A stretch of DNA of 64,000 bases, taken from Paraburkholderia sp. Its GTDB lineage: Bacteria; Pseudomonadota; Gammaproteobacteria; Burkholderiales; Burkholderiaceae. The first letter of the stretch is position 1, and each line of letters starts with the position of its first letter. Under the pieces are notes generated by a model, which did no database searches, was not told the origin of the DNA, and saw only the letters and a list, made by a program, of their open reading frames with translations. The DNA lies in NCBI GenBank assembly GCA_004322045.1, contig SCRN01000012.1, positions 1-64,000 on the forward strand. Reading direction: 5' to 3'. A program made the position numbers and the translations under genes. Positions 1 to 7,933 of this stretch are shown piece by piece.

Positions 1-65
1 ATATGCGCGTGGACGATGTCGTCGTGATCCATACGCCAGGAGGGGGCGGTTACGGCGCTGCCTGA
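1..65 (+). CDS. hydantoinase B / oxoprolinase family, C-terminal end (partial)
   Basis: Only the last codons are in the window, reading in the frame that starts at base 3 and ends with TGA at 63-65. The visible tail contains VVVIHTPGGGGYG followed by two alanines. A TPGGGGYG-type glycine-rich end is characteristic of the HyuB/N-methylhydantoinase B and 5-oxoprolinase subunit family, which opens cyclic amides with ATP. The gene starts outside the window, so nothing can be said of its catalytic part. A strong terminator follows 27 bp after the stop, so it is the last gene of its transcription unit. Confidence 0.7.
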   Translation, partial: MRVDDVVVIHTPGGGGYGAA

Positions 66-91
66 GGCCACCCCAGCGATCCGAGCTGAAA

Positions 92-128
92 CGCCCGCCG
101 CGAGCCATTCGCGGCGGGCGTTTTTTTT
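92..128 (+). terminator. Rho-independent terminator after hydantoinase B gene
   Basis: A perfect 12-bp GC-rich stem (CGCCCGCCGCGA at 92-103 pairing with 109-120) with a 5-nt loop is followed directly by eight T residues at 121-128. This is a textbook intrinsic terminator for the plus-strand gene ending at 65. Confidence 0.93.
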
Positions 129-169
129 CAGCAGCGCAGCGCAAGATGCGCCGCGGGCCAAAGTGCTCG

Positions 170-925
170 TCAGTCGCTCGAACCGAGCCGTCCCAGGTAC
201 GTGGCAAGCGTCCTTTGGGTCGCCTCTGCGATGAGCAGAGTCAACGCGCTGACGTCCCCGGTCGTGCATGCGCCTTCGAGGGCATAGTCGTATGTCGCGC
301 GGTCCTCGCCGCGGATGATCGCGGGCGGATAGCCTGCCTTCATTACGTCGACATTCGACAGAAGCCGCCCAATCGGTCGGTTCGCCCCCATGAATGGATG
401 AATCTTGACGAACCGTGTATGGAGTTCGGCCGCGCGTGCGAGCGGATGCATCTTATCTGCCTGCGCCCGCCATTCGATCAGCGCAGCCACTTGCGCCGGC
501 ACCTGCGAAAAGTCAATCGGGGCAGGACATGCGCCGGCCGCCGGTACGTTGTGCTCGCGATAACGCCCCGCTTGCGTTTCGTCGATGCCTTTGAGCAGCA
601 AACGATGGATCTCTTGGATGTGCTGCGCCGACAGGATCTCGTTGCCCGCGACGATATCCTCGACATAGCGGATCGCATCGCGATGGTTCACCGCTTCGAG
701 ACGCTCGCGCGACGGCTCACCGGCAACCGCAGCGGCATCGAGCGCGTCCTTCGTTTCGCTCAGCGTGAGCGTATTGCCTTCGAGCGCGTTGGAGTGATAG
801 GTCCACCCCAACGTCAACTGCTCGCGCAGCACTTCGAGCGTATGCAGCGGCAACGGCCGTGCGGTATCCAGCCTTGACTTATCGGCATCGACGGCTTGCA
901 GCAAGGTCTGTAAAGACGGATTCAT
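170..925 (-). CDS. Fic family protein with degenerate active-site motif
   Basis: The 251-residue protein has the Fic/DOC fold layout. Fic enzymes transfer AMP or other phosphate-containing groups to hydroxyl side chains of target proteins. An N-terminal inhibitory-helix motif SNALEG (S45, E49) fits the (S/T)xxxE(G/N) signature of class II Fic proteins. The catalytic loop reads HPFMGANRPIGR at 176-187, against the family consensus HPFx(D/E)GNGRxxR. The catalytic His and last Arg are kept, but the Mg-binding acidic residue is Gly and the central GNGR is ANRP. The start at 925 was preferred over an in-frame ATG at 973 because GGTGA sits just upstream and family members begin with this MNPSLQ-like segment. 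It may be inactive in AMP transfer or use another chemistry. It stands alone, divergent from the AraC gene. Confidence 0.85.
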   Translation of the reverse strand: MNPSLQTLLQAVDADKSRLDTARPLPLHTLEVLREQLTLGWTYHSNALEGNTLTLSETKDALDAAAVAGEPSRERLEAVNHRDAIRYVEDIVAGNEILSAQHIQEIHRLLLKGIDETQAGRYREHNVPAAGACPAPIDFSQVPAQVAALIEWRAQADKMHPLARAAELHTRFVKIHPFMGANRPIGRLLSNVDVMKAGYPPAIIRGEDRATYDYALEGACTTGDVSALTLLIAEATQRTLATYLGRLGSSD

Positions 926-1101
926 GAATTCACCATTGCGATCGTGACGCGCGAGATTGTATACCGTCGCCATGGGCCGCCCCTCATCTTGCGATGACGT
1001 TCCATTCGCGCCCGAACCCCGACGAGCAACCCGTGATTAGGATGGCGTTCATATGCGGCACTCCCGTGAATCGTTGCGGTATCGAGACGATGGTGGTTAG
1101 G

Positions 1102-1125
1102 CTCCGGATTAGCTAAAATCCGGAG
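1102..1125. promoter_or_regulatory. 9-bp inverted repeat upstream of AraC-type gene
   Basis: CTCCGGATT at 1102-1110 is perfectly repeated in inverted orientation as AATCCGGAG at 1117-1125, with a 6-nt spacer. It ends 28 bp before the ATG of the regulator at 1154 and has no T-tract. An operator or a leader hairpin is possible, and the sequence does not decide between them. Confidence 0.4.
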
Positions 1126-1153
1126 TCCTAGTTTCGTTCGTAAGAGTCCGGCC

Positions 1154-2629
1154 ATGGTCGATCCGCTCTCCGAAGTCGTCACGCTGCTGCAACCGCGCGC
1201 GGCATTTTCGAAAGTCGTCGGCGGAGCGGGCCGCTGGCACGTGCGCCGCGCAGAATCGGGCCAACCGTTCTATTGCGTGATTCTGGAAGGTTCGTGCCGC
1301 CTGACCGTCGACGGCTGCGATCCGATCACGTTGCAGGCCGACGATTTCGTTCTCATTCCTTCGGGGTTTGCCCGCTCGATGTCGAGCCTGGCGCCGCCTT
1401 CGTCGAAAGATGCCGTCACCGCCCCGGTGCGCCAGAGCGACGGCCAATTCCGGCTCGGCCTCCAAAGCGGCCCGGCGGACGTTCGTTTTCTGATCGGCCA
1501 TTGTGTCTTCGGCTCGCACGATGCGGGTCTTCTCGTATCGTTGCTGCCGCAACTCGTGCACGTTCGCGGCGACAAGCGGCTCGCCACGCTCGTGCAACTC
1601 GTGGCGGATGAATCGCGCGCGTCGCGCCCCGCGCGAGATGTGATCCTCACGCGGCTGTTGGAGGTCTTACTGATCGAGGCGCTGCGCTCGACCACGGGGA
1701 CGGCAGCGCCACCGGGGCTCTTACGCGGGCTTGCCGACGAACGGCTCGCTATCGCCATTCGCGCCATGCACGAGGCGCCCACGCAATCGTGGACCGTGCC
1801 CGCGCTTGCGAAGCTGGCCGCGCTGTCGCGCTCGGCGTTTTTCGATCGCTTCAGCCGCGCTATCGGCGTTGCGCCCATGGAGTATCTGCTCAATTGGCGC
1901 ATGGCGATGGCCAAGCGCCTCTTGCTGCAAAACGAAGGCAGCGTGGCCGAGGTGGCGGAGCGCGTCGGATATCGTTCCGCCAGCGCGTTCAGCGTCGCAT
2001 TCGCGCGCGTCGTGGGCGTGCCGCCTACGCGATATGCGACCGCAAAGGCGCAGCAAGAATCGGAGGCCGCAGCCGAAGCCGAGCTGGAAGCGCTGCCCGG
2101 CGGACAGCCCGCCCCACCGCCCGTGGCATCGCCCGAGCCCGCCGCTTCGGCTCCGTTGGAAGATCCCGCGTTGCTGCGCCGACTGCTTCGCGCCAAAGAT
2201 CGCATCGACGCCGCCTCGCATGAAGCGTGGCCCGTCAGGCGCCTGGCGGAAATAAGCGGCGTGTCCGAAGCGCACTTCGCGCGCTCGTTCAAGCGCGCCT
2301 TCGGCTTGCCGCCGCACCGCTACCTGCTCACGCGGCGCATCGAGCAAGCTGCCGCACTGCTGCGCGACAGCGATCTGAGCATCACCGAAATCGCCTTCGC
2401 CACCGGTTGGGAAAGTCTGGGCACGTTCGGCCGCATCTTTCGCGACGTCACCGGCCACAGTCCGGGCGCGTTGCGCGATCAAGTCCAGGCCGAGAGGGAC
2501 CGTCTGTCCGTCGTGCCGGCCTGCGTCGTGAAGGCCGCCCAACGCCCCGATATCACCATCGCAGTTTCGGAGAAGCGACGGCGGGCGGCAACCGCTACAT
2601 TGCGGCCGTCAACCAAGGAGGCGTTATGA
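1154..2629 (+). CDS. AraC-family regulator with two AraC DNA-binding domains
   Basis: This 491-residue transcription factor has an N-terminal cupin_6-type ligand domain (about 1-190) and a full AraC HTH domain at about 193-300. A Pro/Ala/Glu-rich linker (about 300-335) leads to a second complete AraC HTH domain at about 340-445. Each HTH copy has both helix-turn-helix units (ALAKLAALSRSAFFDRF and AEVAERVGYRSASAF in the first; LAEISGVSEAHFARSFKRAF and ITEIAFATGWESLGTFGRIF in the second). The usual cupin_6 AraC protein is about 300 residues, so this looks like a fusion with a second, shorter AraC protein of the kind often found next to glyoxalase genes. The stop overlaps the glyoxalase start (ATGA), implying translational coupling. 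Confidence 0.88.
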   Translation: MVDPLSEVVTLLQPRAAFSKVVGGAGRWHVRRAESGQPFYCVILEGSCRLTVDGCDPITLQADDFVLIPSGFARSMSSLAPPSSKDAVTAPVRQSDGQFRLGLQSGPADVRFLIGHCVFGSHDAGLLVSLLPQLVHVRGDKRLATLVQLVADESRASRPARDVILTRLLEVLLIEALRSTTGTAAPPGLLRGLADERLAIAIRAMHEAPTQSWTVPALAKLAALSRSAFFDRFSRAIGVAPMEYLLNWRMAMAKRLLLQNEGSVAEVAERVGYRSASAFSVAFARVVGVPPTRYATAKAQQESEAAAEAELEALPGGQPAPPPVASPEPAASAPLEDPALLRRLLRAKDRIDAASHEAWPVRRLAEISGVSEAHFARSFKRAFGLPPHRYLLTRRIEQAAALLRDSDLSITEIAFATGWESLGTFGRIFRDVTGHSPGALRDQVQAERDRLSVVPACVVKAAQRPDITIAVSEKRRRAATATLRPSTKEAL

Positions 2630-3042
2630 ATCAAGGCATCGATGTCGTAGGGTTGTATGTCGGCGATCAAGACGAGGCGCTCGCGTTTTACGTCGAAAAG
2701 CTCGGCTTCAAGATCCATACCGACGTGCGCAACGGCAACTACCGCTGGCTCACGGTTCAGCACCCGGATCAACCGTCGTTTCAGCTCGGGCTGTTTAAAC
2801 CCGGGCCGCCCATGCACGACGAAGCCACTGCGCAAAGCTTGCGCGCGATAGTCGCCAAGGGCGCCATGCCGCCGCTCGTGCTTGCCGTTGCCGATTGCCG
2901 CGCGACGTACGAGCGGTTGCGCGAGCGCGGCGTCGAATTCACGCAAGAGCCGATCGACCGCTATGGCAGCGTCGACGCGGGCTTTCGCGATCCTGCCGGC
3001 AACGGCTGGAAAATGATCCAAGCGCCAAAGGCAAAGGGCTGA
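2626..3042 (+). CDS. VOC/glyoxalase-fold protein
   Basis: The 138-residue single VOC domain begins NQGIDVVGLYVGDQDEALAF and ends with a DPAGNGWKMIQ-type segment, both usual for glyoxalase/bleomycin-resistance/extradiol dioxygenase superfamily proteins. Such proteins bind a metal in paired beta-alpha-beta-beta-beta modules and act on glyoxals, antibiotics or remain uncharacterised. A strong ribosome site AAGGAGG at 2614-2620 lies inside the end of the AraC gene, and the ATG overlaps its stop codon. The tight coupling suggests the regulator controls or senses the same substrate. The specific reaction cannot be read from the sequence. Confidence 0.88.
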   Translation: MNQGIDVVGLYVGDQDEALAFYVEKLGFKIHTDVRNGNYRWLTVQHPDQPSFQLGLFKPGPPMHDEATAQSLRAIVAKGAMPPLVLAVADCRATYERLRERGVEFTQEPIDRYGSVDAGFRDPAGNGWKMIQAPKAKG

Positions 3043-3044
3043 AT

Positions 3045-3128
3045 ATGAACGCGCGCTCCGCCGTGCCCACCCACGCCATTCGTGCGGCACGCCCCGATGA
3101 TTTCCCCGCTATCCGGGCAGCTCACTAG
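3045..3128 (+). pseudogene. remnant of a GNAT acetyltransferase (first 27 codons)
   Basis: Just after the glyoxalase gene, ATG at 3045 opens a 27-codon frame whose product contains HAIRAARPDDFPAIRA and then meets TAG at 3126. The IRxARPxDxxAIR pattern is the usual first strand and helix of GNAT N-acetyltransferases. The rest of the domain (about 130 residues) is absent, because the convergent kinase gene starts its 3' end 8 bp later. It is best read as a deletion scar. A coincidental short ORF is possible but the motif match is good. Confidence 0.55.
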
Positions 3129-3136
3129 CGTTTCGC

Positions 3137-3790
3137 CTAGACGTTCGCCACGACGAACTGCGCGGCCACGCTTCGCGACAGCACGAGATCGGCGTTCAGG
3201 AGGTCGTTGCCGTCCAGCTTCGCGCGCACGGCAGCCTCGTCCATGCCGTACCCGCGCCATCTCGTGCTCAGGCGATCGATGAGCACGTCGCGCGGAACGT
3301 CGAGCATGACGGTGACATCGAAGAACCGTCGCAAGGGCGCCCATGCGGGATCGTCGAGCAGCAGATAGTTGCCCTCGACTAAGATGCACCGGGCCGAGGC
3401 CGGGATGATCTCCGCGCCGGCCCGCGCGATCTCGAGCGAGCGATCGAACACCGGAACGGCGATCTCTTTTCCATCGTCGGCGGCAAGGCGTTCGAGCATC
3501 GCTTCGAGCCCTCCGACATCGAACGTATGTGGCGCGCCCTTGCGGGCGCGTTGGCCGCGCGCCTCGAGCACGCGATCGTCGAAATGAAAGCCGTCCATCG
3601 CGAGGACGCAAGCGAAACCGGGGCGATCTCGGTTCAAACCGTCGCATAGCGACTGCACGAACGTGCTCTTGCCCGCGCCCGGCGCGCCTGCGATGGCGAT
3701 GAGCTGACGTGCGCCGCACTGCATGGCGCGCACGCGCTCGATTAATTGTGGGAGATCGATTCGGCTCTGCGGCGGTGTTGTGTCGTTCAC
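3137..3790 (-). CDS. nucleoside/sugar kinase-like P-loop protein (YggC/FrcK-type)
   Basis: The 217-residue protein carries a Walker A motif GAPGAGKST (about residues 36-44), a MDGFHFDD segment typical of the uridine kinase/phosphoribulokinase/pantothenate kinase superfamily, and LVEGNYLLLDDPAW, which is conserved in the YggC-like subgroup. It likely phosphorylates a nucleoside or sugar with ATP in the cytoplasm; the true substrate is unknown. The start is GTG at 3790, with CCGGAG about 9 nt upstream. It is monocistronic and runs convergent to the glyoxalase unit. Confidence 0.82.
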   Translation of the reverse strand: MNDTTPPQSRIDLPQLIERVRAMQCGARQLIAIAGAPGAGKSTFVQSLCDGLNRDRPGFACVLAMDGFHFDDRVLEARGQRARKGAPHTFDVGGLEAMLERLAADDGKEIAVPVFDRSLEIARAGAEIIPASARCILVEGNYLLLDDPAWAPLRRFFDVTVMLDVPRDVLIDRLSTRWRGYGMDEAAVRAKLDGNDLLNADLVLSRSVAAQFVVANV

Positions 3791-3932
3791 TGCAAACGGC
3801 TCCGGTGAGAGGGCTCGGACGCAGGCGTCGTGCCTGCATCAAGGCGCGCGCCATGCTACCAGCGCCCTAGATTATCAGCCTTCCCTTGCCGCACGCCCGA
3901 TGCCGCGCGTCTCAGCCTCGCGCTCGCTCTTC

Positions 3933-4028
3933 GTCGTTACGTCGTTACGTCGTCACGTCGTCACGTCGTCACGTCGTCACGTCGTCACGTCGTCACGTCG
4001 TTACGTCGTTCGGTCGTTACGTCGATCG
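3933..4028. repeat. octanucleotide tandem repeat, 12 units of GTCGTCAC-like sequence
   Basis: Twelve consecutive 8-bp units occupy 3933-4028. Six perfect GTCGTCAC copies (3949-3996) are flanked by GTCGTTAC, GTCGTTCG and GTCGATCG variants. The array overlaps the last codons and stop codon of the minus-strand deacylase gene. A unit length not divisible by three means copy-number change would shift the frame of any read-through. There are no spacers, so it is not a CRISPR array; slipped-strand expansion is the likely origin. Confidence 0.95.
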
Positions 4029-4990
4029 ATACGCGCGCCGATTCGGCCGAGCCGCACCACCGTCACGCCCGGCTGCAACTGTCTCAGCGAAGGCATGACG
4101 AGCACGCAATCGTCGTATGGCGTCACGACGGGCTCGCTGTCCGACCATCCGATCACGGTCCCCGCTTCAGGAAACGTCTCGAGCCCCGTGTAATCGCCCG
4201 CAAAACGAAAATCCATACTCTTGGCAACCACCGGTTGCGTCACGCGCACGACCGTCATCCGCTCCGGCAACGGCGCCATCCATCCGGGCGGCAGATCGGC
4301 TTCGTCGACGACACCCGCCATCAGCAGAAACCTGGCCGTGCAATCGCGCGCCACGTCCACCGCGCGCCGCTCCCAATGCTGTCCGCATTCGATCAACAAC
4401 GCGTTCTTCGCACTGCGGGGATCGCCGAACCCTTCGTAATCGCGCATGCGCTTGCCTTGCGGATGCCCTTCGTCGCTGATGACGGTAGCGGGCGCCCCCA
4501 GGTGCACGGCAAGCTCGATGCCTTTATCGAGCGGGCCCGATACGATCAGCGGCGCGCTTCGCTCGTGCATCGAATGAAGATCGAGCAACAAGTCCACGCT
4601 ATCGATGATGGGGCGAATCGCTCGCGCACGGTCGAGCTCCTGCGATCGACGTGTGGGATCGTCGAGCACGGCGGCGGTCCATACACGGTTGAAATCCTCG
4701 TCGACGTACCGCGCGGCGTCGGGCCGGGCGGGATCGAAACGCGCATAGGCCGACACGTTCGCGAACGACAGTGTGAGCCTTCCGCGCCGCGGACGCAGGC
4801 CGTGCCGGAGCAATGCGTCGACGACGATCGCACCGCACACTTCATTGCCATGCGTCAGCGCATTGATCATCACGTGGGGACCGGCGACGCCGGAATCGAA
4901 CGTATGCACGTAATCGACACCGGTGTTGCCCGGCGCGTGCAGGCCGATGTTCGGAAACTCGATTTCAATCGGATAGGCTTCGTGGGTCAC
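4001..4990 (-). CDS. AstE/aspartoacylase-family (M14-like) zinc deacylase
   Basis: The 329-residue protein matches the succinylglutamate desuccinylase/aspartoacylase family, which hydrolyses N-acyl amino acids with one zinc ion. Visible ligands are H47 and E50 (ALTHGNE) and H139 (LLLDLHSMHE), and the family's substrate loop is seen as DEDFNRVW (97-104). The start is GTG at 4990, preceded by AAGGAG; longer upstream reading in the same frame is antisense to the AraC gene. The C-terminus (ARIDRRNDRTT) and TAA are written in the octanucleotide repeat. It follows the AraC gene by 11 bp as last gene of the oxidase/importer operon, suggesting it removes an acyl group from the imported substrate or product. 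Confidence 0.85.
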   Translation of the reverse strand: MTHEAYPIEIEFPNIGLHAPGNTGVDYVHTFDSGVAGPHVMINALTHGNEVCGAIVVDALLRHGLRPRRGRLTLSFANVSAYARFDPARPDAARYVDEDFNRVWTAAVLDDPTRRSQELDRARAIRPIIDSVDLLLDLHSMHERSAPLIVSGPLDKGIELAVHLGAPATVISDEGHPQGKRMRDYEGFGDPRSAKNALLIECGQHWERRAVDVARDCTARFLLMAGVVDEADLPPGWMAPLPERMTVVRVTQPVVAKSMDFRFAGDYTGLETFPEAGTVIGWSDSEPVVTPYDDCVLVMPSLRQLQPGVTVVRLGRIGARIDRRNDRTT

Positions 4991-5001
4991 GCAATCGCTC
5001 C

Positions 5002-5391
5002 TTACGCTGAACGTCTTTGATCCATCGGCGCACGCTTGCCCGATGCGCACTTGGCTTTGCCGAGCGCCGCGCCGCCGGCGGCCACGAATGCCGTCGGCGT
5101 CATCCCGCACATGCGCTTGAAATGCCGGCCGAAATGGCTTTGATCGAAAAAGCCGACTTCGGTCGCGACCGCCACGCTCGGCACGCCTGCCAACAGCAAC
5201 GATTGCGCCCGTTTGATGCGCAAGCCGCATAGATAGCGATAAGGCGACGAACCGAAACGCTCACGAAACACGGTGGCGAAACGCGAGATGCTCAGCGCGG
5301 CGGGGGCCGCCATCTGCGCGAGCGTCAGCGGTTCGGCGAAATGCGCCTCGATATACGCCCTGGCTAGGTCAAGCCCTTCTGAACGCGTCAT
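5002..5391 (-). CDS. short AraC-type transcriptional regulator (HTH domain only)
   Basis: The 129-residue protein is almost wholly an AraC DNA-binding domain: LTLAQMAAPAALSISRFA forms the first helix-turn-helix and VAVATEVGFFDQSHFGRHF the second, followed by GMTPTAF. There is no ligand domain, which is unusual but known for SoxS/MarA-size proteins. ATG at 5391 overlaps the stop of the upstream FAD oxidase gene (ATGA). A longer reading of the frame is antisense material. It sits inside the operon it presumably regulates, between the oxidase and the deacylase. Confidence 0.88.
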   Translation of the reverse strand: MTRSEGLDLARAYIEAHFAEPLTLAQMAAPAALSISRFATVFRERFGSSPYRYLCGLRIKRAQSLLLAGVPSVAVATEVGFFDQSHFGRHFKRMCGMTPTAFVAAGGAALGKAKCASGKRAPMDQRRSA

Positions 5392-6551
5392 GTTGCACCT
5401 ACTTTTTCCTGCCTCGCCGCCGCGTGCGCGCTGAAGCGGCCGATCGAAAACTTGTCGAGCGCGATAGCCGTATTGCCCGTCGATATCAATTCGGCCAGCG
5501 TTTCGCCCACCCCTGGCCCGATTTGAAACCCCGATCCGCTGAATCCAAAACCGTAGAAAAGACCATCGGCCGCTAGGCTCGGGCCGATCACCGGCTCGGC
5601 ATCGGGCAAGTAGCCTTCGACACCGCTCCAAGTCCGAATCACATGCAGCGGCGCAAGCCCGGGCACGAGCCGCCTAAATTGCGCCATTTGGCGCACCGTG
5701 TTGAGCGGCGCGACGCGGGCGCGGTTCGTTTCGATGCTGGCCGGACCATGCGGGCCACCGCCGAGAATCAGGTTGCCGCGCGGAATCTGGCGGAAGTACA
5801 CGCTTTCCGCCTTCACCGAGGTGAACACGCCCATCGACGAATGGAACACGTAAGGGACCGGCTCGGTCACCGCCATTTGCGGGCCGCGCGATTCGAGCGG
5901 AACGGGCTCGCCGAATTGCGAACTGAGTCGATTCGCCCAAGCGCCCGCGCAAATCACGAGTTGAGCGCTGCGATAGATCCGACCCGCGCTATCTTCGACC
6001 CGAAAGCCCGCACCCTCATGTTCGACGCGAACCACCTCGACGTTTTCATGCACGTCGGCGCCCAGCCTGCGAGCGGCCCGGCCGAATGCCGGCGCCGCCA
6101 GTCGCGGGTTGGCGTGGCCGTCCAACGGCGAGACCGACGCCGCCAACACTTCGCGCCCCAGAAACGGAAATCGCTCGAACAGCGCCCGTCCTTGCAATAC
6201 TTCCAGTTCGAGCCCGCACTCGCGCGCCTCGGCCGCATAGCGCACGAACGTATCGACATCCTGTTCGTGGTAGCACACGCGCGTGTGTCCGCTGGCGAGG
6301 AATTCGACATCCTCGCCGAGCCATTCGGCCGTATGGCGCCATGTCGACAATGCGCGATTGGCAAGCGGCAATTGCTCGAGCGCGCGCCCTTGCCTGCGAA
6401 TTCCGCCGAAGTTGACGCCGCTCGCTTGCTGGCCGGTCAGCCCTCGTTCGAGCAAGCGCACCGATTGGCCACGACGACGCAGGAAAAACGCAGTCGTCGT
6501 GCCGACGATCCCGCCGCCGACGATCAGGACATCCGATTCGAGCGTCTTCAT
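5388..6551 (-). CDS. FAD-dependent oxidoreductase, DAO-type catalytic beta subunit (HcnC/OoxB/D-hydroxyproline dehydrogenase-like)
   Basis: The 387-residue protein has an N-terminal dinucleotide-binding motif GGGIVGTTTAFFLRRRG and a C-terminal GFSGSGFQIGPGVGE segment typical of the DadA/DAO fold. In a three-gene set with a BFD-containing FAD protein and a small [2Fe-2S] protein, this is the substrate-oxidising subunit known from octopine/nopaline oxidase (OoxAB), hydrogen cyanide synthase (HcnABC) and D-hydroxyproline dehydrogenase. It probably oxidises the C-N bond of an imported amino acid derivative. Start and stop overlap both neighbours by 4 bp. Substrate is not determined by sequence alone. 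Confidence 0.87.
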   Translation of the reverse strand: MKTLESDVLIVGGGIVGTTTAFFLRRRGQSVRLLERGLTGQQASGVNFGGIRRQGRALEQLPLANRALSTWRHTAEWLGEDVEFLASGHTRVCYHEQDVDTFVRYAAEARECGLELEVLQGRALFERFPFLGREVLAASVSPLDGHANPRLAAPAFGRAARRLGADVHENVEVVRVEHEGAGFRVEDSAGRIYRSAQLVICAGAWANRLSSQFGEPVPLESRGPQMAVTEPVPYVFHSSMGVFTSVKAESVYFRQIPRGNLILGGGPHGPASIETNRARVAPLNTVRQMAQFRRLVPGLAPLHVIRTWSGVEGYLPDAEPVIGPSLAADGLFYGFGFSGSGFQIGPGVGETLAELISTGNTAIALDKFSIGRFSAHAAARQEKVGAT

Positions 6552-7933
6552 GCTTCGGCGTCCTCGACGATCGCCATGGGCAGCGGTTTCACCGGCGCCT
6601 GCGAGCGCAGCCTGCCCACTTGCACGAGCGGCACGCCCGCCGCGGCGGCAATGATTTCGGCCGCGGCATGGCCGCAATAGCGGCCTTGGCAGCGCCCCAT
6701 GCCCACACGTGAAAACGCCTTCGCGCGATTGGCTTCGCTAGCCCCCGTCGCGCGGACGACTTCACGCAAGGCGCCCGCCGTGATCGCTTCGCAGCGGCAC
6801 ACGATCGTATCGTCCGGCAACCGAGCGGCTTCGTGCTCGGGCCACGGAAAGGCCCGCCGCAGGCCATCGGCGAAACGCGTGTATCGAACGAGCGCCTTGC
6901 GCAATTGCGCCACGCCCGGCCCCGGCCCCCCGTTCGTTTGCACGCTCAAATCGTGCAGCACGGCCAACGCGGCCATGCGCCCCGCACGCTCGGCCGCATC
7001 GGCCCCACGTACCCGGGCGCCATCGCCTGCGAGGTAAACGCCTTCGACACTGCTGCGCCCGTCTCCGTCGACTTTCGGCAGCCACTGCCTGCCGGCGGCG
7101 TCGAACTCGAACGCACAACCGGCCAGATCGGCCAATTGCGTTTCCGGGCGCAAGTGGTACCCCATCGCAACCGCGTCGCAGCGCAGTTCGAGTCGACTGC
7201 CGTCCGCTTGCTCGGCCACGACGCCGCGTACGCCCTCTTCGGCCGTGCCGAGGATTTCCAGAGGCCGCACGCCGCAATGCACGGGCACGCGCGCTTTGCG
7301 CAGCACGCGCAGCAATTTCAATCCTTTCACGAGGGCCGAAGGAACCGCGAGCATCGCCGGCAGCGCTGCATAGTGCTCCCTCGCCGTCGACGTATCGAGC
7401 ACCGCAACGAGATTGGCGCCTGCCTTCACGTACTGAGCGGCAAGCAGATACAGCAGCGGCCCGCTACCCAGCAGAATCGGGCGGCTGCCGATGGCGCAGC
7501 CTTGCGATTTCAACGCAATCTGCGCGCCGCCCAAGCTGTAAGTGCCCGCGTACTGCCAGCCCTTGACTGGCATCAAGCGATCGGTCGCCCCGCTGCAAAC
7601 GATCAGTGCATCGAAGGCGAGCGCGCGATAGCGCTCGCCCGCAACGAGATGGATTTCGCCGGGCGTGATGTTCCAGACGAGCGTCTCGGGCAGGTAATCG
7701 ATGCGGCCTTTCAAGGCATCGAAGGTTCGGTGCAGCGCCTCGGCGCGACGGGCCTCCGTGCCGTAGAGCGTCTCATACGAGCGCGTGAACCCCTCGGGTT
7801 GCCGGCGATAGATCTGGCCGCCGTCTCGCCTTCCCTCGTCGACGACGACCGGCCGATGCCCTGCCTGCACGAGCGCTTGCGCAGCGCGCACGCCCGCGGG
7901 ACCCGTTCCGACGATGACTATGCGCGCGGCCAT
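6548..7933 (-). CDS. pyridine nucleotide-disulfide-like FAD oxidoreductase with BFD [2Fe-2S] domain (alpha subunit, HcnB/OoxA-like)
   Basis: The 461-residue protein starts with GTGPAGVRAAQALVQAG (FAD-binding GxGxxG) and contains a second nucleotide-binding fold in its middle. It ends with a bacterioferritin-associated-ferredoxin-like domain whose cysteines are VCRCEA and GRCQGRYC (about residues 370-430). This is the architecture of HcnB/OoxA-type alpha subunits, which pass electrons from the DAO-type subunit to the [2Fe-2S] partner and the respiratory chain. ATG at 7933 is preceded by GGGAGGG. The gene overlaps the upstream [2Fe-2S] gene by 16 bp and the downstream oxidase by 4 bp. Confidence 0.9.
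   Translation of the reverse strand: MAARIVIVGTGPAGVRAAQALVQAGHRPVVVDEGRRDGGQIYRRQPEGFTRSYETLYGTEARRAEALHRTFDALKGRIDYLPETLVWNITPGEIHLVAGERYRALAFDALIVCSGATDRLMPVKGWQYAGTYSLGGAQIALKSQGCAIGSRPILLGSGPLLYLLAAQYVKAGANLVAVLDTSTAREHYAALPAMLAVPSALVKGLKLLRVLRKARVPVHCGVRPLEILGTAEEGVRGVVAEQADGSRLELRCDAVAMGYHLRPETQLADLAGCAFEFDAAGRQWLPKVDGDGRSSVEGVYLAGDGARVRGADAAERAGRMAALAVLHDLSVQTNGGPGPGVAQLRKALVRYTRFADGLRRAFPWPEHEAARLPDDTIVCRCEAITAGALREVVRATGASEANRAKAFSRVGMGRCQGRYCGHAAAEIIAAAAGVPLVQVGRLRSQAPVKPLPMAIVEDAEA

Noticed and set aside
3821-3837. GCAGGC/GCCTGC hairpin between the kinase and the repeat array
   Set aside because: The stem is only 6 bp and has no T-run, so it is too weak to call a terminator for the AstE-like gene.
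3933-4028. Possible CRISPR array
   Set aside because: The units are 8 bp, contiguous and without spacers, and no cas gene is present.
3830-5020. A 396-codon plus-strand open frame
   Set aside because: It is antisense to the AstE-like deacylase, has no ribosome site or recognisable domain, and reflects high GC third positions on the opposite strand.
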